A stretch of DNA of 64,000 nt, from positions 4,951,738-5,015,737 of the forward strand of contig CAMZMU010000116.1 in the NCBI GenBank assembly GCA_947311845.1. Reading direction: 5' to 3'. Below, piece by piece: positions 22,137 through 35,200 of the stretch. Position 1 is the first letter of the stretch. Each line of letters starts with the position of its first letter. The notes under the pieces were generated by a model, which saw only the letters and a list, made by a program, of their open reading frames with translations, searched no databases and had not been told where the DNA came from. The position numbers were made by a program, and so were the translations under genes. The DNA is from Poa pratensis. Taxonomy: Eukaryota; Streptophyta; Magnoliopsida; Poales; Poaceae.

Positions 22137-25100
22137 TGTAACATCCCAGGTTTTCAAAAGTTGAAAAATCAGAAAAATTTAAAACTTTTGAAAACTATTA
22201 TGTATTTTTATTTGAAAAGAAAATCATGCATGCATTCATCATCATATAGCTTTGTTTGCATTTTGATATTTCAAAAGTGGGAAATAAATTTCCACTTGAA
22301 AACATATTTAAGAAAATATATTAGTAGAGCATTTATGCTCCAAAATCTTCTTTTGACTTTTATGTATTGTTCTGTTAATGTTGTTTGTGAATTGATTGTA
22401 TTTGTTGAAATATAAATATTTGCAAAAGGTTTATCTTGTGATATTCAAGTTTTATTTAAGCCACCTTTGATTGTTTTAAACCTATTTTAATTTGGACATC
22501 AAGTGTCATATTTTATATTAAAAACCTAGTTTGGAAATCAAAATGATTTCTATTTGAAAAGTGTGTTTGGTTGTGAATTATTTGTATGTATTGAGATTTA
22601 TTCTATTACTTACCTATTCTATACTTTCAAGTTTTATAGTTTTGTTTTTGAAAGAAAATATTTATTGGGATCTTAAAATGAGTTTCGAATTCAATTTGAA
22701 TTATCAAACCCCTTTTAAACAAAACGAGTTTTATGCAAATTATCTTTTGAGTGATGTGTAATATTATTACTCATATTTTGCTTTGGGTTAAACTATATTT
22801 CAAAAGGAATTCATAAAAACCCTATAGTTTTTAAATGACCTTATTATGTCCAAAATGCATTTAAACACATTTCAAAATTATATTATAAAATGTTTTGGAA
22901 AAAGGGCTTCGAAGGTTTCATTAGAAAGGTTTGAATTTTACAAAAATTTATAAACTGGTTTGAGTCCATTTGGACATTTATTTTAAAAGATATTAAAGTT
23001 TCCTTTTTGAAAAAGAAAACCTTTTGAACAAAAACAAATTGGACGCCCTAATTGTCGCACGGTGCAGTACGCAGTAGCCCAACACCAGCCCACGGCCCAA
23101 CTCCCCTTCTGTCTGACTGACATGTGGGACCCACCCAGGACATCAGCGATGACGTCACGCGTCTCCAACCTCCCGTGCAAGGCAAGGATTCCGAAACCCT
23201 AACCAAATCTTCCCGAAATCGTTGCGATTTGCAACGAACCCTGCGTGTCTCTGCCCCCATATAAACCCCCTGCTCGCCCCCTCTCTTTTGCCCCCGAAAT
23301 CTCCAACTACACGCCGCCAGGCTGCTCCCAATCGACCCCGCCGTCCCGCCATTGCCGCCGGCGAAGATCTCGTGCTCGGTCAACTTCGTCGACCCCGAGC
23401 CCTCCCTCCTATTCCATTCTTCCTTATTCTTCGTTCTGCATCTTTCTAAATTATCGCGGTATTTTATTTCACAGTGGAACGAGCTGTGCATCATCGTCCC
23501 GCCGCCGCCGTCCGCTTCCTTGACTTCGGCGAAGGAGCCCCGGCGAAGCAGACCACCCCCGCCACCGAGACCACGCCATCGACTTCGCCTTGATCTCCTG
23601 CACCCCGCGGTATGGCCAATGCCCCCCTTCTTCTCTCGTTCGTCGGGTGCATGCAAGCAAACCATGGCGCCGCCGCGGAACATGGCCACCGGAGTAACTC
23701 CGGCCAGCCGCGCCGCTCGTCTTTGGTCAGCAGATCCAGCACCGTTAGATCTGTTTTGGACGGCTTAGATTAGATCTTCTACGCGAAGGGGTACCGACGA
23801 ATCGGAGATCGCCACGTGGACGCCGCGTCAGCAGCACAGTCAGCACCGCCAGCCAGTCAGATCTCGCTACGTGGCCAGGGACCTCAGCGCGAAGCTTTTT
23901 CCTGGTTTCTTTACGTTTTAGGCCCTGCGCATCACAGATTAGTCCCTGCTTTTTTAAAACTATTATTAATTTTTACTCGTTTATCCAAATTTTAAGAAAA
24001 ATATAGTTTTGGAAAGCTTATGATGTGTAGAAACTTTTGGTATGCTTATTTTGAGGTTTTGTCGAAACTAAATTAGTTAATTTTTAAAAACGGTTTAATT
24101 AGTATTTTGGCTATAATTTGAGTTTAAAAATATATTTGTGAGCAAACTCTTTTGATGTAGTTTTGTATGCCTAAGTATTGGCCGTAGGAATACTCTATTA
24201 TTTTTGTAAAATTATTTTTAATGATTTTTGAGTAAATAAAGATTAAATGCTTTTCAAGTGTTATTTTAAATAAATAAAATGTATTAAAAATTATTTGTTC
24301 TTATATTCGAGTTATAAAATAACTTAGTAGTATTTTGAAGACTTTAGTACCTAAAGTACTTAGAAATATTTTGTCTCTCAAAACAAAACTATTTCTTCCT
24401 TAGAAAATATTTGACAACACTTTTTCCTTAGAAAATTTTAGCATCTCTTATGTGTTAACTTTCCTTAGAATAATTTTAGTGACTTGTTGTTGACCCTTGG
24501 TCCTTAGCTATATTTTGACCATATTTCTTGCTTGCAATACCTTAGAGCATTTTCATAAGCATGGCATGCATATTAAGTCCTTAGTAATATTAGGTACTTC
24601 TTACATAACTTCCTCCTTAGAAATTTTTGAGGATGCATGTTAGCTCCTTTGACTCTCCTAGTCAAAAACCACTAAGTTAGAAAATTAGTGGAAATCAAAG
24701 AAGGACTTAGCATGAAAACAACCAACATCTCCAAGAAGAAGGGACTTAGAAGAAATCAAGAGGAAGTTCATGAAGACCAACCATTCTACTTTTTTCTTCA
24801 CTTTCTCTCTTTTCTTCCTTCTTCTCTTAAACTTCATGGTGGCTAAGTTATATTCAAGATCAACCTTCTGCCAACATCATCAAGTCTTCAGAATCAACAA
24901 GTCCACAAATTGCAATGAAGTCATCACATCAAGTAAAACAACAAGGAAGCAAGGAGAAGATTTCTAGAAGACCAACTACTTTCTTTCTATCTTCTTTCTT
25001 TCTGTCTTTGTCTCACTTTGGACATAGACCAAGTCCTTGGTGTTTAAGACTAAGTCCCTAAAAGTGCTAATTGAAGATCATTGAAGAACAATGAAGCTAC

Positions 25101-26664
25101 AAAGGGGTTGAAGATTAATTGAAGACCAAACTTGTGAAGACTTAGAATAGCCTTACAACTTTTGTCAAGTTGTTTGATCAAGTTTACTTTGAGCTTGACC
25201 TTGCCTTAGCCATTTTGGATTAAGTTAGTTTATGTCCCCTTTCCTTATTATGTTTTGCTTGTCTTTCATACCACATTTCTTTGTATCGTTCTGCATCTCA
25301 TGCATATCATATTTTTCTAAGTGATGCATTGTGATTGTATGTTTATTTGTGGTTTGTTTGACTTGTTAGAAATTCCGGAGAGAGACGAAAGTGGTTGCAA
25401 CTGCTACTACTACACTTCTGTTTGCCAAGGCAAGTGGCACACCCCCATGAAATTTTCCTAAGTATTTTATATGCATTACTTAGTGTATTTCTTATATGCA
25501 TGTGTTGGATAGTATTATTGCTATATGCTAAACCCACCATACCTTTACACTAGTTGTGTCTAGAATCCCCTTTGATAACTTGTAGAATATTTGATGCTAT
25601 GCAAATGTGTTTTCTTTAAAGCTTAATTCTACTAAGTAATTTATCACCTGGGTGGACTTGGTTATGAAAAGATGATGGAAAGGTTGAGTGTCATCTCTTA
25701 GGGGTGACCTCTAAGGGATGGTCACTTGTGGTTGCCACCCAGGGTATTAAGGGGCCAATGTTTTGTCTAAGTGAAGATTGCTTACCGTGCAACCATTAGT
25801 CATATGGGCTCTGACTTGATGGATTAAGTTGCGTGGACTCGTCCCGTCTTGACAGGTGGTGGTAGATGGTTAGAATGGGAACGGGTCAAGGCGGCATGGG
25901 ATGAGGAAATGCTTCTGAAAAGTCTCGTCTCAACTCTCTCCTTTTCCTTAGCACAAATTGAGTGCTTGAGGATAGTTTGGGTTTGTTGGGTCTAATGGTG
26001 AAAGTGCACAACCTCTGCAGAGTTAAAACTAAGTACTTAGCCGTGTCCCCGGTTACGGACAATTTGAGCAGCTGATCAAGGATTCAACGGAGGCTTCATC
26101 ATTCCAATTTCGAAAGTAAAACTTGATGGTGAACAAGGGTAGATGAGACTATGGTCTTATACCATATCGTCTCCAACTTTTAAAAAAATGTTTTACAAAG
26201 TGTTAGGCAAAATTGGCTTTTATGCAAAATAGCCTTGAAACTCCACCAGCCAAATATGCATATAGGCTATTAGAGTTATTCCATTAAGTGTCCACATAGT
26301 GTCACTTGCCAGAATCATTTTTAATGGTTCTGACCCACTCTGTTGCAAAATTTTATTTGTTGCAGAAATTTCTGACGATGAGTAAGGTTACGTTTGGGTT
26401 TCGAGTCTGCAACAAACATGTTTTTCGCCTGTGGCACATGATGATGGAGACTCCATGAAGAATAATTTTCCACTGCTTTACTCTTTAAAAGCTAGCTTCG
26501 TGCTATGCAATTTGTAAAGATATTTTCCTAAGTACTGGATCCACGTGTAATAATTGATACAATGTTGTGATAATTAATCTTAGACTGTGTGTGCAAATGA
26601 ATCGATCCAGGGGTTTGCACTATACACATGTACCTTGCCAATTTCTAAGTGCAGGTACGCTACA
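22137..26664 (+). mobile_element. solo LTR, 4,528 bp (Sukkula/LARD-like)
   Basis: It starts TGTAACATCCCAGG and ends GCAGGTACGCTACA, giving canonical TG..CA ends. It is flanked by the 5-bp duplication TTATA (22132-22136 and 26665-26669), inside the CACTA element. No primer-binding site, polypurine tract, gag or pol is present, so it is a single LTR left after recombination between the two LTRs of a larger element. The ~4.5-kb length and TGTAACA start fit the very long LTRs of Triticeae LARD elements such as Sukkula; the family name is inferred from memory. A TATA box near 23260 and a GC-rich leader mark the transcription start region. Confidence 0.88.
23260..23265 (+). promoter_or_regulatory. 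TATA box of the solo LTR
   Basis: CCCATATAAACCCC stands before a pyrimidine-rich, GC-rich leader (23270-23640), the expected U3/R arrangement. A frame at 23352-23768 is open downstream but has no recognised product. Confidence 0.6.
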
Positions 26665-27183
26665 TTATACGCCGACGGCCCCGACATTTGGCCGTCGTCG
26701 TATAATTCGGCCGTCAGCGTCTTGTGGCTTTCCCGTAGTGCATTCATATCTAAACGTGTAATACAAGGGATTACCGTAGAGAGATCTTTCTACAGCTATA
26801 TTCCTTGCAAAATATTTGGTTGAATGTATATGTGTGGAGACATTTATAGATCATGGGAGTACCAGGGGGTAGGTGATGAATATTTAAAAGGTATATGCGG
26901 CAGATGGTCTAAACTCACTAATGAGAACTGTACACAAATTCAGAATTAAGATTGTCGTCGAACTGGAAGTGGGTGGATGCTTTATTGAACGAAACACAAA
27001 TATTAAGTTCTAAGAGTATTAGGCAACGATTCAAGGTACCAAATTAATGAATATAAGTGGTCAGTTAAAAATAATTAAGGATCAGATTGGATTGAAAATT
27101 CATGAGCGCCTCTATGATAAAAGTACGGAGTAGTTGAGCTGACGCGTCCACATGGCCGAGTATGGAGGAAATGCAAACTGCTA

Positions 27184-27500
27184 GATATAAATGGTAGCCC
27201 AAATTCATTATGTACGTCACTTGTCACACTTAGTTCGGAGCATCATTGTATCATATATATCTCTTTCTGATTCTGTATTCAACTAAACGTCTAGATAGGA
27301 AACTGAATAGGTTTTGTCTCTTCATCTCCCTCTTTGCTGCTTCGACATACATTTGCTTGGCATGGGAATGGAAGGTGTTAGGAATAATTGTAGCCTTCAC
27401 ATGATAAAGGATACAAGAACTTGCTCGCTGGGCTGTTCACTCCGTTCATTGATAACTGTTGGGCTTCATTGATGAAGATGCGGACTAGCTCGAAACAAAA
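27184..27500 (+). pseudogene. small secreted Cys-peptide-like ORF, copy 1 (broken)
   Basis: A TATA-like GATATAAATGG at about 27185 is followed 120 bases later by the homologue of the copy 2 ORF at 39551. Here the start codon is CTG (27303-27305) instead of ATG. The signal-peptide-like stretch FCLFISLFAA is kept, but a small insertion after it shifts the frame. The copy is therefore disabled. The function of the peptide is unknown. Confidence 0.35.
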
Positions 27501-28106
27501 GCGGATCGAATGCGAGAGAGGGCTGTAACTGGTGTAGCAGATCTGCAATTCTATAACAAACGCTCGAACGTGTACAACTATGCCAAGAATAATAACACCA
27601 GCACCTACAACCGTCAGAACCGACTACTAGATCATGATTTGCAATTTGAGCAAGAATAGCGAACTGCTGAATATACCTTACGAGGACATGTAATATTTAG
27701 TATAAAACGTGTACTATCTTATTTATACATTGTCTACCGTACAGTTTTACAAAGTGTATTGGAGCACGTACCATTGGCAGATGTTGACCGTAGTTTTGGG
27801 TTTTAACTACATATAGTTTGGTATCGAAACAAAGTAATAAATTTCACAAAACAAGCCTTCATGCCATCATGTCGCAAAAACTAAGATCCGTGAATATTTA
27901 AACATTTAAGCCTGCAGGCAAAGAGGCCTAATAAGTCGTAAAAAACCATAGGTACAATACTTAGCGGTTTGACAATAATTTAGTACCAGGGGTCCACATA
28001 TTATTATAGCAAGTTAGTATCTTTTTTACCAGTTTATTAAGCCAAGTCTAACCAATATGGCTGTACATAATTTCTCTTTGAAATATGTGTCAATAACAAC
28101 TAAATG

Positions 28107-29222
28107 TGTCGTGGTGGGATCACGGCAGATGCCATAGGTATGCCTAAGATGGGGCCGAATGGTCGTTGGGGGAATCCGGAGAGGGTTTATGCACTCAAGA
28201 AGTGCACAGGCAAAAATACGCAAGAACACGAACGAGAAACCAAGCAACCAAGAACACGAAGCACAACACGATGTACCCTGCTTCGGGGCCCTCTTGTGGA
28301 GGTAACACCCCTACTGCAGCACTATCCTACTTGGTGTATATCTCTTGGTGACACGTACAAGCTGCTCCTCGAGCTTTATGATGATATAATGGTGAGAATT
28401 TGAGGTAGAAGATGAAACTACAAGGGGGGGGGGGAGAAAGGACTCCGAGCTTCCTCTGCGTGACTCCGAGGTGTCTCTGTTGTCCGTCTCCTCTCTCTCC
28501 CTCCTTCCTCCCCACGCAGGAGGGGTTGCAGCCCACTATATAGGCCAGCCGAGTTACCGTTGTGCCCCTCGCTGAACACTGTAGCCATGGCTCTGCTTTG
28601 GTCATCATTGTACTCCTGTCAGGGACAAGACATGGCCTGCCCATCCCCTGCATCACAACAGTAGAGCTAGGATGTCCGCTCTGACTGAGACAGGACATAG
28701 CCTGGCTGAGCTAGCTCGTATCCTTTTCCCCGGATCTTGCGTGGTCAGCGGTCAGAGATGTGCAGCCCCGCCGAACCCGGGGCACGCCTCTGCCAGGCTC
28801 TGTGACAGACGCTCCCGTGTCAGGCGGGAAGTGACATGAGCATTGACTCCTGCCCGACCTACGGCCTCCTGCCTTGTTTAGCTCGGGTCTTGCACCCGCT
28901 CCTTACCTCGAGTTTTGTACTTAAGCTCCGACCAGGTCGGACATTACTTACTTCAAATAGCTTCTCCGGCACTCACCATACAAATCCTAGCACCGTGGTA
29001 GTTAGGTCGGCTGATCACAGCTCGGATGATGAACCTCGGCCCGTGCCAACGGGATACCTCGGACCCCTCTGGGCCAAGACAGGTCGGCCTTTATATTCTC
29101 CAGGTCAAGATGAAGCTCGGACACTCCTAGGCCCAAGCAGGTCGGCCCTTTCTGTACCTCGGCATATCTTTAAACTCATCTTATGCCAAGCCTTGACCCT
29201 ACCCGGGGGTAGCCCCCCGACA
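28107..29222 (-). repeat. left LTR of the inverted element (3' LTR, minus strand)
   Basis: The reverse complement starts TGTCGGGGGGCTACC and ends CCACCACGACA. It matches the right LTR over its length. A run of ten G near 28427-28436 is expanded relative to the right copy. An AGTCCCCGAAG polypurine complement adjoins its inner edge. Confidence 0.85.
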
Positions 29223-29237
29223 TTAGTCCCCGAAGCT
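29223..29237 (-). promoter_or_regulatory. polypurine tract of left half
   Basis: On the minus strand AGCTTCGGGGACTAA directly precedes the LTR start TGTCGGGGG, the normal position of the plus-strand primer. Confidence 0.6.
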
Positions 29238-29747
29238 GGTGCGATCCTATGACCTCGGATGGAGGGCCGTAGCAGGTTCAAAAATAAACAAGGCACCACC
29301 TCTAAATCCGGCCTCAAATGTAGCTCCGCCGAGGTGCTTCCCACAGACCATAATCTAATCCGAGGTTGATATGCAATCTGAACTTTCCGAGCTGCCTGAC
29401 TCAGCACAATCTTGCCTCAAGTTTTTCCGAGGAACGTGGCGAAGAATCTCTGCCCGGACCTCGAAATCCGGTCCTTTGAAAGACAGGTCCTGAGCACACG
29501 CCGCCTTCGTCAGCCGGACCCACCAAACAGTGCACACGCGCACTCAAGTACTTGACCAACTTGACCGCTCACGACCCCTCGATTCTCGCGCTAATAAGCA
29601 CAGAAAATCCGGCGCTGGCGGTTGCCGTCCTGTGGCCCACGATGTGGCCGATCGCGCGGCCACAACTGCCGCAACTGCATGTTCGCCCGCACACGATCCC
29701 GCGTCCTCCCGGTAACCGCGCGGTAGTGTGCAGTTACCGCACGCGGT

Positions 29748-29755
29748 TATAAATA
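29748..29755 (+). promoter_or_regulatory. TATA box of the antisense gene, left copy
   Basis: GGTTATAAATAGGGG lies about 590 bases before the ATG at 30336, upstream of a pyrimidine-rich leader and a CTTCTGCAG acceptor. The identical box on the minus strand at 36724-36731 serves the other copy. The gene thus seems to have its own promoter inside the retroelement. Confidence 0.65.
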
Positions 29756-30335
29756 GGGGCCCAGGGCTGGACTTCATCTCCTTCCCCGTTCACTCCCCAC
29801 TTCGTGCCCTCCGCTTCCAGCGCCGCCGTCGAGCCCTCGCTGGTGACGCGCACCGCACGTTGCGCCACCACACCACCGTCGAGCGCCTCGCCGCACCGGA
29901 GTACACACGCTGCGCCTTGCGCCATTGACTCGCCGCCGATCCTTCGCGTTCTTCCCGGTGAGTTCTTCGTTTCCCCTCCATGGCCATGAACATGCTCATC
30001 CTTCGATGAACTCGAGGATCTTGATGAATCCGATGAACTTGATGAACTCGATGTTCCACTTTCGCATTCTTTTAGCATTTTAGATCTCACCTAGACTCGT
30101 TTCAGATACATACACCCGCTGTCCTCTAGTTTTGCCCCTTGACGAACTTGAGTTTAATTTCCTTTTTTGCTCATCGGTAGATCTTTGCTAGTATCTCGCA
30201 GTGGTAGAAACGTGTTTCCCGCCTAAATCCTTTAGCCCGGCTGCCCAGCATGATCCGAGGTATTTACCCGGCTACTCTGAATTATCCGAGGTACTTACCC
30301 GGTTGAACCTCCCTCTTCTGCAGGAAAACGTCCCC

Positions 30336-31885
30336 ATGTCTTCTGCCTCGGATCACGCTGAGGAAGGAGCACTTGGAGAGCGAGGTAGCTGGGAGGGATC
30401 CGATGTCACGGAGGTCGACATCAAATGGCTCCGAGATTCCCGGCGGATCCCGGCCAGTCTCATCTGCCGGGTTCCGAAGAAAGAAGATATCGAACCCGAG
30501 GTGGAATCCGGGGAGCGGGTCGTCTTCCTGGATCACTTCGAACGTGGTTTCGGGCTCCCGGCTGGGAAATTTTGAGACTTCTTAGACACCTTTGGGCTAC
30601 AACCACACCACCTGCCCGCCAATGCAATCCTCCAACTTTCGGCCTACGCAACCTATTCCGAGGGATACCTCGGATTATGGCCAAGCATCGAATCCTGGGC
30701 CAAGTACTTCCAGCTCAAAAAACAAAGTGTCCCGAACAAGAAGGTCGTGGACAAGGAGATGACCGCTTGCGGGGCGGCCTCGATTTCACCTCGGCGCCTC
30801 TCTGAGTTTCCTCGGATTCAGGGCCTGGACTCCTGCAGCAAATGGCAACGCTCCTTCTTCTATGTGAAGAACCCGGGCAGCGAAGACCTCATCAACTTGC
30901 CGGAGTTCACCATCGGAACCCCCGCTGCCCAACTCAACTGGGATTACGAGACCGAGCCTGACGCCCCCGAGGTGTTACTGATTCATCAAACATGATGTCA
31001 CTCCAGGAGAAAGGCTGGGGAGCAGATGACATCTTGCGGACCATGATCACCTGCCAAGTTAATCCTTTACAAGCGCGTGCCCACAAGATCTGCCACATGA
31101 GTGGTCGCTATGACCCCACCCGGAATAGCACCATGAACTTAGCGGCTCCGAGGTGAAGAGGCGCATCCGGGCCATCGCCAAGACAAACCATGCCCGATAA
31201 GTGGAAATGGGGTGTCAAGCCCCATGACCGAGATCACCTTCCAGCTCAAGTAAGTGTACCTTACTCGACGTATAATATTCCTCGATTTCATTTTCACCCC
31301 GACACTTTATTGATTCTCGCGCTAACTCGGTTTTGCCTTGCCACCTCTGCAGAAGTTCACTCGACAGGAAATCGAGGATGGCCCCCTTTCTTCTAAGGAG
31401 TGGACTCCCAACCTGCCTATTCCGCCGCCGCCGAGGCTGAAGATCCAGACAATGAGGATCACATCCGTATTCCCAAGGCCACCTCGGGTAAGACTCGTGG
31501 TTGCCCATCGCACCGCCCACCAGTTCGGTCGTCCATCCAGGACTGGCCGATGATGACGATGACGATTGCCAATTTCTGGAACCTGTCAATGTTATTCCAA
31601 TTTCGTATGCTCCTCCAACATATAAGAACTTTCATCCAGCGTCTGCAGCTTCCCAGAAGCGCTCAGGACCCGGTACCTCGGATGCCGAGGCTTCCAAGAC
31701 CTCGGAGACTGCGGCGCCCAAAGCCAAGCGTGCCAAGAAACCTCGGGGAGGCACAAGAAACGAGGCCCCGTGGAGGAAGATGCGTAAGTCACCTTGCTCC
31801 TTTTTACCTTTCACGCTGTTCCGAGGTTAAGCTCTTCATTCTAACTTAATCTTTTCTTTTTCGTCTAGCCAGCTCGGCAGATCCA
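30336..31885 (+). pseudogene. retroelement antisense ORF (PF04195-type), truncated left copy
   Basis: The frame starts MSSASDHAEEG after a CTTCTGCAG splice acceptor. It includes the 'putative gypsy type transposon' hallmark (VFLDHFERGFGLPAGKF) and then stops at a TGA created by a small deletion relative to the other copy, which reads KFFRDFLDTFG. Further exons can be followed: one ending PAQ before GTAAGT, one with KFTRQEIEDGP, and one with DDDDCQ. The copy ends at the inversion junction (~31885), just after an intron acceptor. It lacks the C-terminal exons. This left copy is non-functional. Confidence 0.75.
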
Positions 31886-32281
31886 AAGATGAAAAAACGT
31901 GGGAAACATGAAAATGGACTCGGGGACTCGGTCCAAAGATATAGTTCGGCATGTGTGTTTACTAACCCCTGTATTTACCTTTCGTTTATGTCGGATGATT
32001 TTGAAACACACCTCGACATTTGCTAAGTACTGTATGCTATAAACAACAATCTTGTGACTCGACTGTCGAACGCCAAAATGGTAGACAAGAGCAAAGAATG
32101 CCAAGTATAGTAAACACGAAAGTGAACTCGGGGACTCGTTCCAAAAGGGTTCGGCATAAAGTTTTAGAAAAGCATGGTTCGGATAGCAAGATAATAGTAC
32201 TGGTAGCAAGGCAAACTACTTAAGTGTATATTACATCTGCACCCGGCATACCGGGGATTTAATGTTTTGCTTGAGACAAGT
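31886..32281. other. single-copy centre: 3' flank of the antisense gene
   Basis: AT-rich sequence with repeated CTCGGGGACTCG(G/T)TCCAAA motifs. It follows the stop codon of the minus-strand antisense gene, so it should be that gene's 3' untranslated region and the point where the original element continued towards pol. Confidence 0.55.
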
Positions 32282-35200
32282 TCAGGCCTCGGAACCAGAG
32301 ACCTCGGTCGCCGAAGTGGTGGTAGTGGGAACCTCGGAAGCAGGAGCCTCGGGCGCAGGAACAACCTCGGGCGCAGGAACAACCTCGGTCGCGGAAGCAA
32401 CCTCGGTTGTTGGAGTGGATGCCGGGGTGCCCGTCACGTCGGGGGAGATCACCTCGGTGGCTACAGCTTTGCCGGACTTGCCCTTGGGGTTTGGAGGTTC
32501 GTCGAAGTTGAAGTCATCATCAGAATCTCCGGCCACCTCGGTTGATTTGCCGGCCTTGCCCTTGGAGCTCTCAGGCTCGTCGAAGTCAATTTCCTCGCCG
32601 TCAGAGCCTTCTTCACCGGACTCTTCTTCCTCGTCCGAGCTCTCTTCATCCTCAGAATAGAGGCCCTTCATCGAAGGTCCGGGTGTCTGCATAACTAGCG
32701 AAGAGGTCGGCTGCTGCTTGGCGTTTCTCAATACCAGCAGGAGTGGTGTTCCAAGGAGAGCCCTTGCGCAGGGAGGTAACCGTGTGGATCTCGATGGATT
32801 CATACCAGGACAGCACGAACACCAGGGCCTTGTCCGCTCCAGCCCGAGCTGATGAGCATCTCCACTCCCGAAGTCTAGCCTCGGCTCCTTTCAGCTTGGT
32901 GGCGAGCTCGTCGATGCAAGTGGGAGTCTTAACCTTGGGCCAGAGGGCACGGTGGACCTCGATGGCAGCATCAACCAGTTTAGTTCCAATGGCCCTGAGC
33001 GGCCTGATCCGAGCATTAAGGGCAACAAGGTGGTCCTGGATATCCCAGCTTTCGCCGAGGGTTTCTGTCTCAGCCCTCTTTGACCGAGCTGCTTGAACTT
33101 CTCGGATAGCTTTGTCCTTGGAGTGCTCGAAGTGCTCTGAAGAAGACAAAAAGGCTGTCGCTGAATTAAGGCATACTGTGGCACGGGGTGTAGGTCGGCG
33201 GAAAATAAGGAAAGGAAAAAGGAAACTTACTATCCATTTGATGATTAATCCGAGTGAGCTCGGACAACCAGCTTTTCGCAGCCGGAGAGGGTCAGTTCGG
33301 TTTCGGCCGAGGTAGCGTGAATCTCCAGGGTCTTGGCAATTTCTTTCTGTGTTCGGCGGCCTGGTTTTGACCTTCATAGCGTCCTCCACAGTAGCTTTGG
33401 CTTCATTAGCCCGGTTCAGCTCTTGTTGCAGCCGAGCTATTTCATCTTCGGCTGTCTTCAACTTAGAGCATAATCTTTGTCGCTCTGCTCCTTTGCGGAT
33501 AGAAGAGTCCGGTGAGACTTCTTCAGCTTGTTGTGGTCCAGCAGGAGGTTCTTGAAGATCTTTGTCCGAGCATTGTTGCACTCCTGAAAAATAGAGAGAT
33601 CAGTTCGAAGAAATCCGAGGTCTTTTTAGCACCCGAGGCCCAATTGAGTCCCGGGGACTCGGCGTTGGCCTCGGGGACTCAGCATGGGAGAAATGACAAG
33701 TTTTTGAGATTCAAGCCGAGCAATTTTAACTCGGTGGAGTGTCAATTGCTCAACCCGAATCTCGGGGACTGGGAATAGTGTATATTTGTCATTTGGTTTC
33801 AAAGGAAGAAAGATAATTGCGTAAAGAAACTTACCGATGCCTGCTTGCTGCAATCAAGGACCGCAGTCTGCATGTTGTAGATGGACTGGAGCACGGCGCT
33901 AGGTCCAGCTGGTGCTCGAGGTCGGATTCGAGGAGACCTCGGCAGTATCAGCCGAGTTCCAGTCCATGTCGTAGTGCTTCTCCGAGCCTAAGCTGTTCCC
34001 GCTCTTGGTCCGGAGTTGCCCGACCTCCCAGCTGCTGATGTTCGGCTGGATGGTAGCAGCGAAAAGAGCTCGGGAGGTGGCGACCTGAGAGCTCGAAGGC
34101 GCGGTCTTGGTCAAGGTGGACTTCGCAGCCTTGGGTCCCGGTGGCGGTGGCGGCATCGGGTTTGCTGTGGTTGTTTGGGGGGCTCAACGACTCGAGCTGA
34201 ATCTTTCTGCTGCTGCTGAAGCTTTGCTTCTGCAGTTGTTGTTGTTGTTTCTTCTTCTGCTGCTGTTGCTGCTGGTTGCGCGCAGCTTGAGACTTGGGGG
34301 AGAGCCGAGGCTCCAGCACGGTCTTAGCCGGAGTCTTGGCGCGATCTGTCTCCACATCCTTCTGAGGACGCGGAGGAGTCCGATCTCGGCGGGGAGCGGA
34401 GTGTCCCAGGCCGGAGTCAGAGCTCGGCGGTGGAAGTTCGGCGGAGGTAACGCACGGGGAGGAGATGGTCCTCTCCGGGCTGCTGAGGTCAACGGACCGT
34501 TCTGGAGGAGAGGCTCTGGCGGGGCTGCCGAGGTTAACCTCGACCTCGGTTGTCTGAGATTCAACCACTGGAGGCAGTGGTGAATGTATCGAGCTGTGGC
34601 TCTGTTTGATCTGCCGAGCCGGGCTAGACGAAAAAGAAAAGATTAAGTTAGAATGAAGAGCTTAACCTCGGAACAGCGTGAAAGGTAAAAAGGAGCAAGG
34701 TGACTTACGCATCTTCCTCCACGGGGCCTCGTTTCTTGTGCCCCCGAGGTCTTCTTGGCACGCTTGGCTTTGGGCGCCGCAGTCTCCGAGGTCTTGGAAG
34801 CCTCGGCATCCGAGGTACCGGGTCCTGAGCGCTTCCGGGAAGCTGCAGACGCTGGATGAAAGTTCTTATATGTTGGAGGAGCATACGAAATTGGAATAAC
34901 ATTGACAGGTTCCAGAATTTGGCAATCGTCATCGTCATCATCGGGCCAGTCCTGGATGGACGACGAACTGGTGGGCGGTGCGATGGGCAACCACGAGTCT
35001 TACCCGAGGTGGCCTTGGGAATAGGGAGGTGATCCTCATTGTCTGGATCTTCAGCCTCGGCGGCGGCCGGAATAGGCAGGTCGGGAGTCCACTCCTTAGA
35101 AGAAAGGGGGCCATCCTCGATTTCCTGTCGAGTGAACTTCTGCAGAGGTGGCAAGGCAAAACCGAGTTAGCGCAAGAATCAATACAGTGTCGGGGTGAAA

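Larger units (their letters stand above)
20019..26740. mobile_element. CACTA transposon with nested solo LTR, 6,722 bp
   Basis: The left end CACTATAGGAATCGAACAAG and the reverse complement of the right end CACTACGGGAAAGCCACAAG are imperfect terminal repeats followed by GACGC(C/T)GACGG. Target duplication CAT lies at 20016-20018 and 26741-26743. Subterminal TACGCCGACGGC repeats place it near the first CACTA family. The core, about 2.2 kb without the LTR, has no transposase frame. It contains a 5S rRNA-like cassette and a long internal inverted repeat. The more diverged ends suggest it is older than the first element. Confidence 0.92.
19110..27780. repeat. tandem duplication, copy 1 (host part ~1.95 kb)
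   Basis: The host sequence at 19110-20018 plus 26741-27780 matches 27830-28106 plus 38365-40360 in the same order and orientation, with clear point changes. Examples are ACAAGCCTT(G/C)ATG, TTTATTAAGCCAAG, CTTACGAGGACATGT and AAAGTGTATTGGAGCACG. Leaving out inserted elements, each copy is close to 1.95 kb. Copy 1 is interrupted by a Stowaway MITE and by a CACTA element that itself contains a solo LTR. Neither is found at the matching place in copy 2, so they came after the duplication. Confidence 0.85.

Noticed and set aside
23352..23768. 138-codon frame downstream of the solo-LTR TATA box
   Set aside because: Located in the LTR leader, no domain, and other frames are open too because of GC content.
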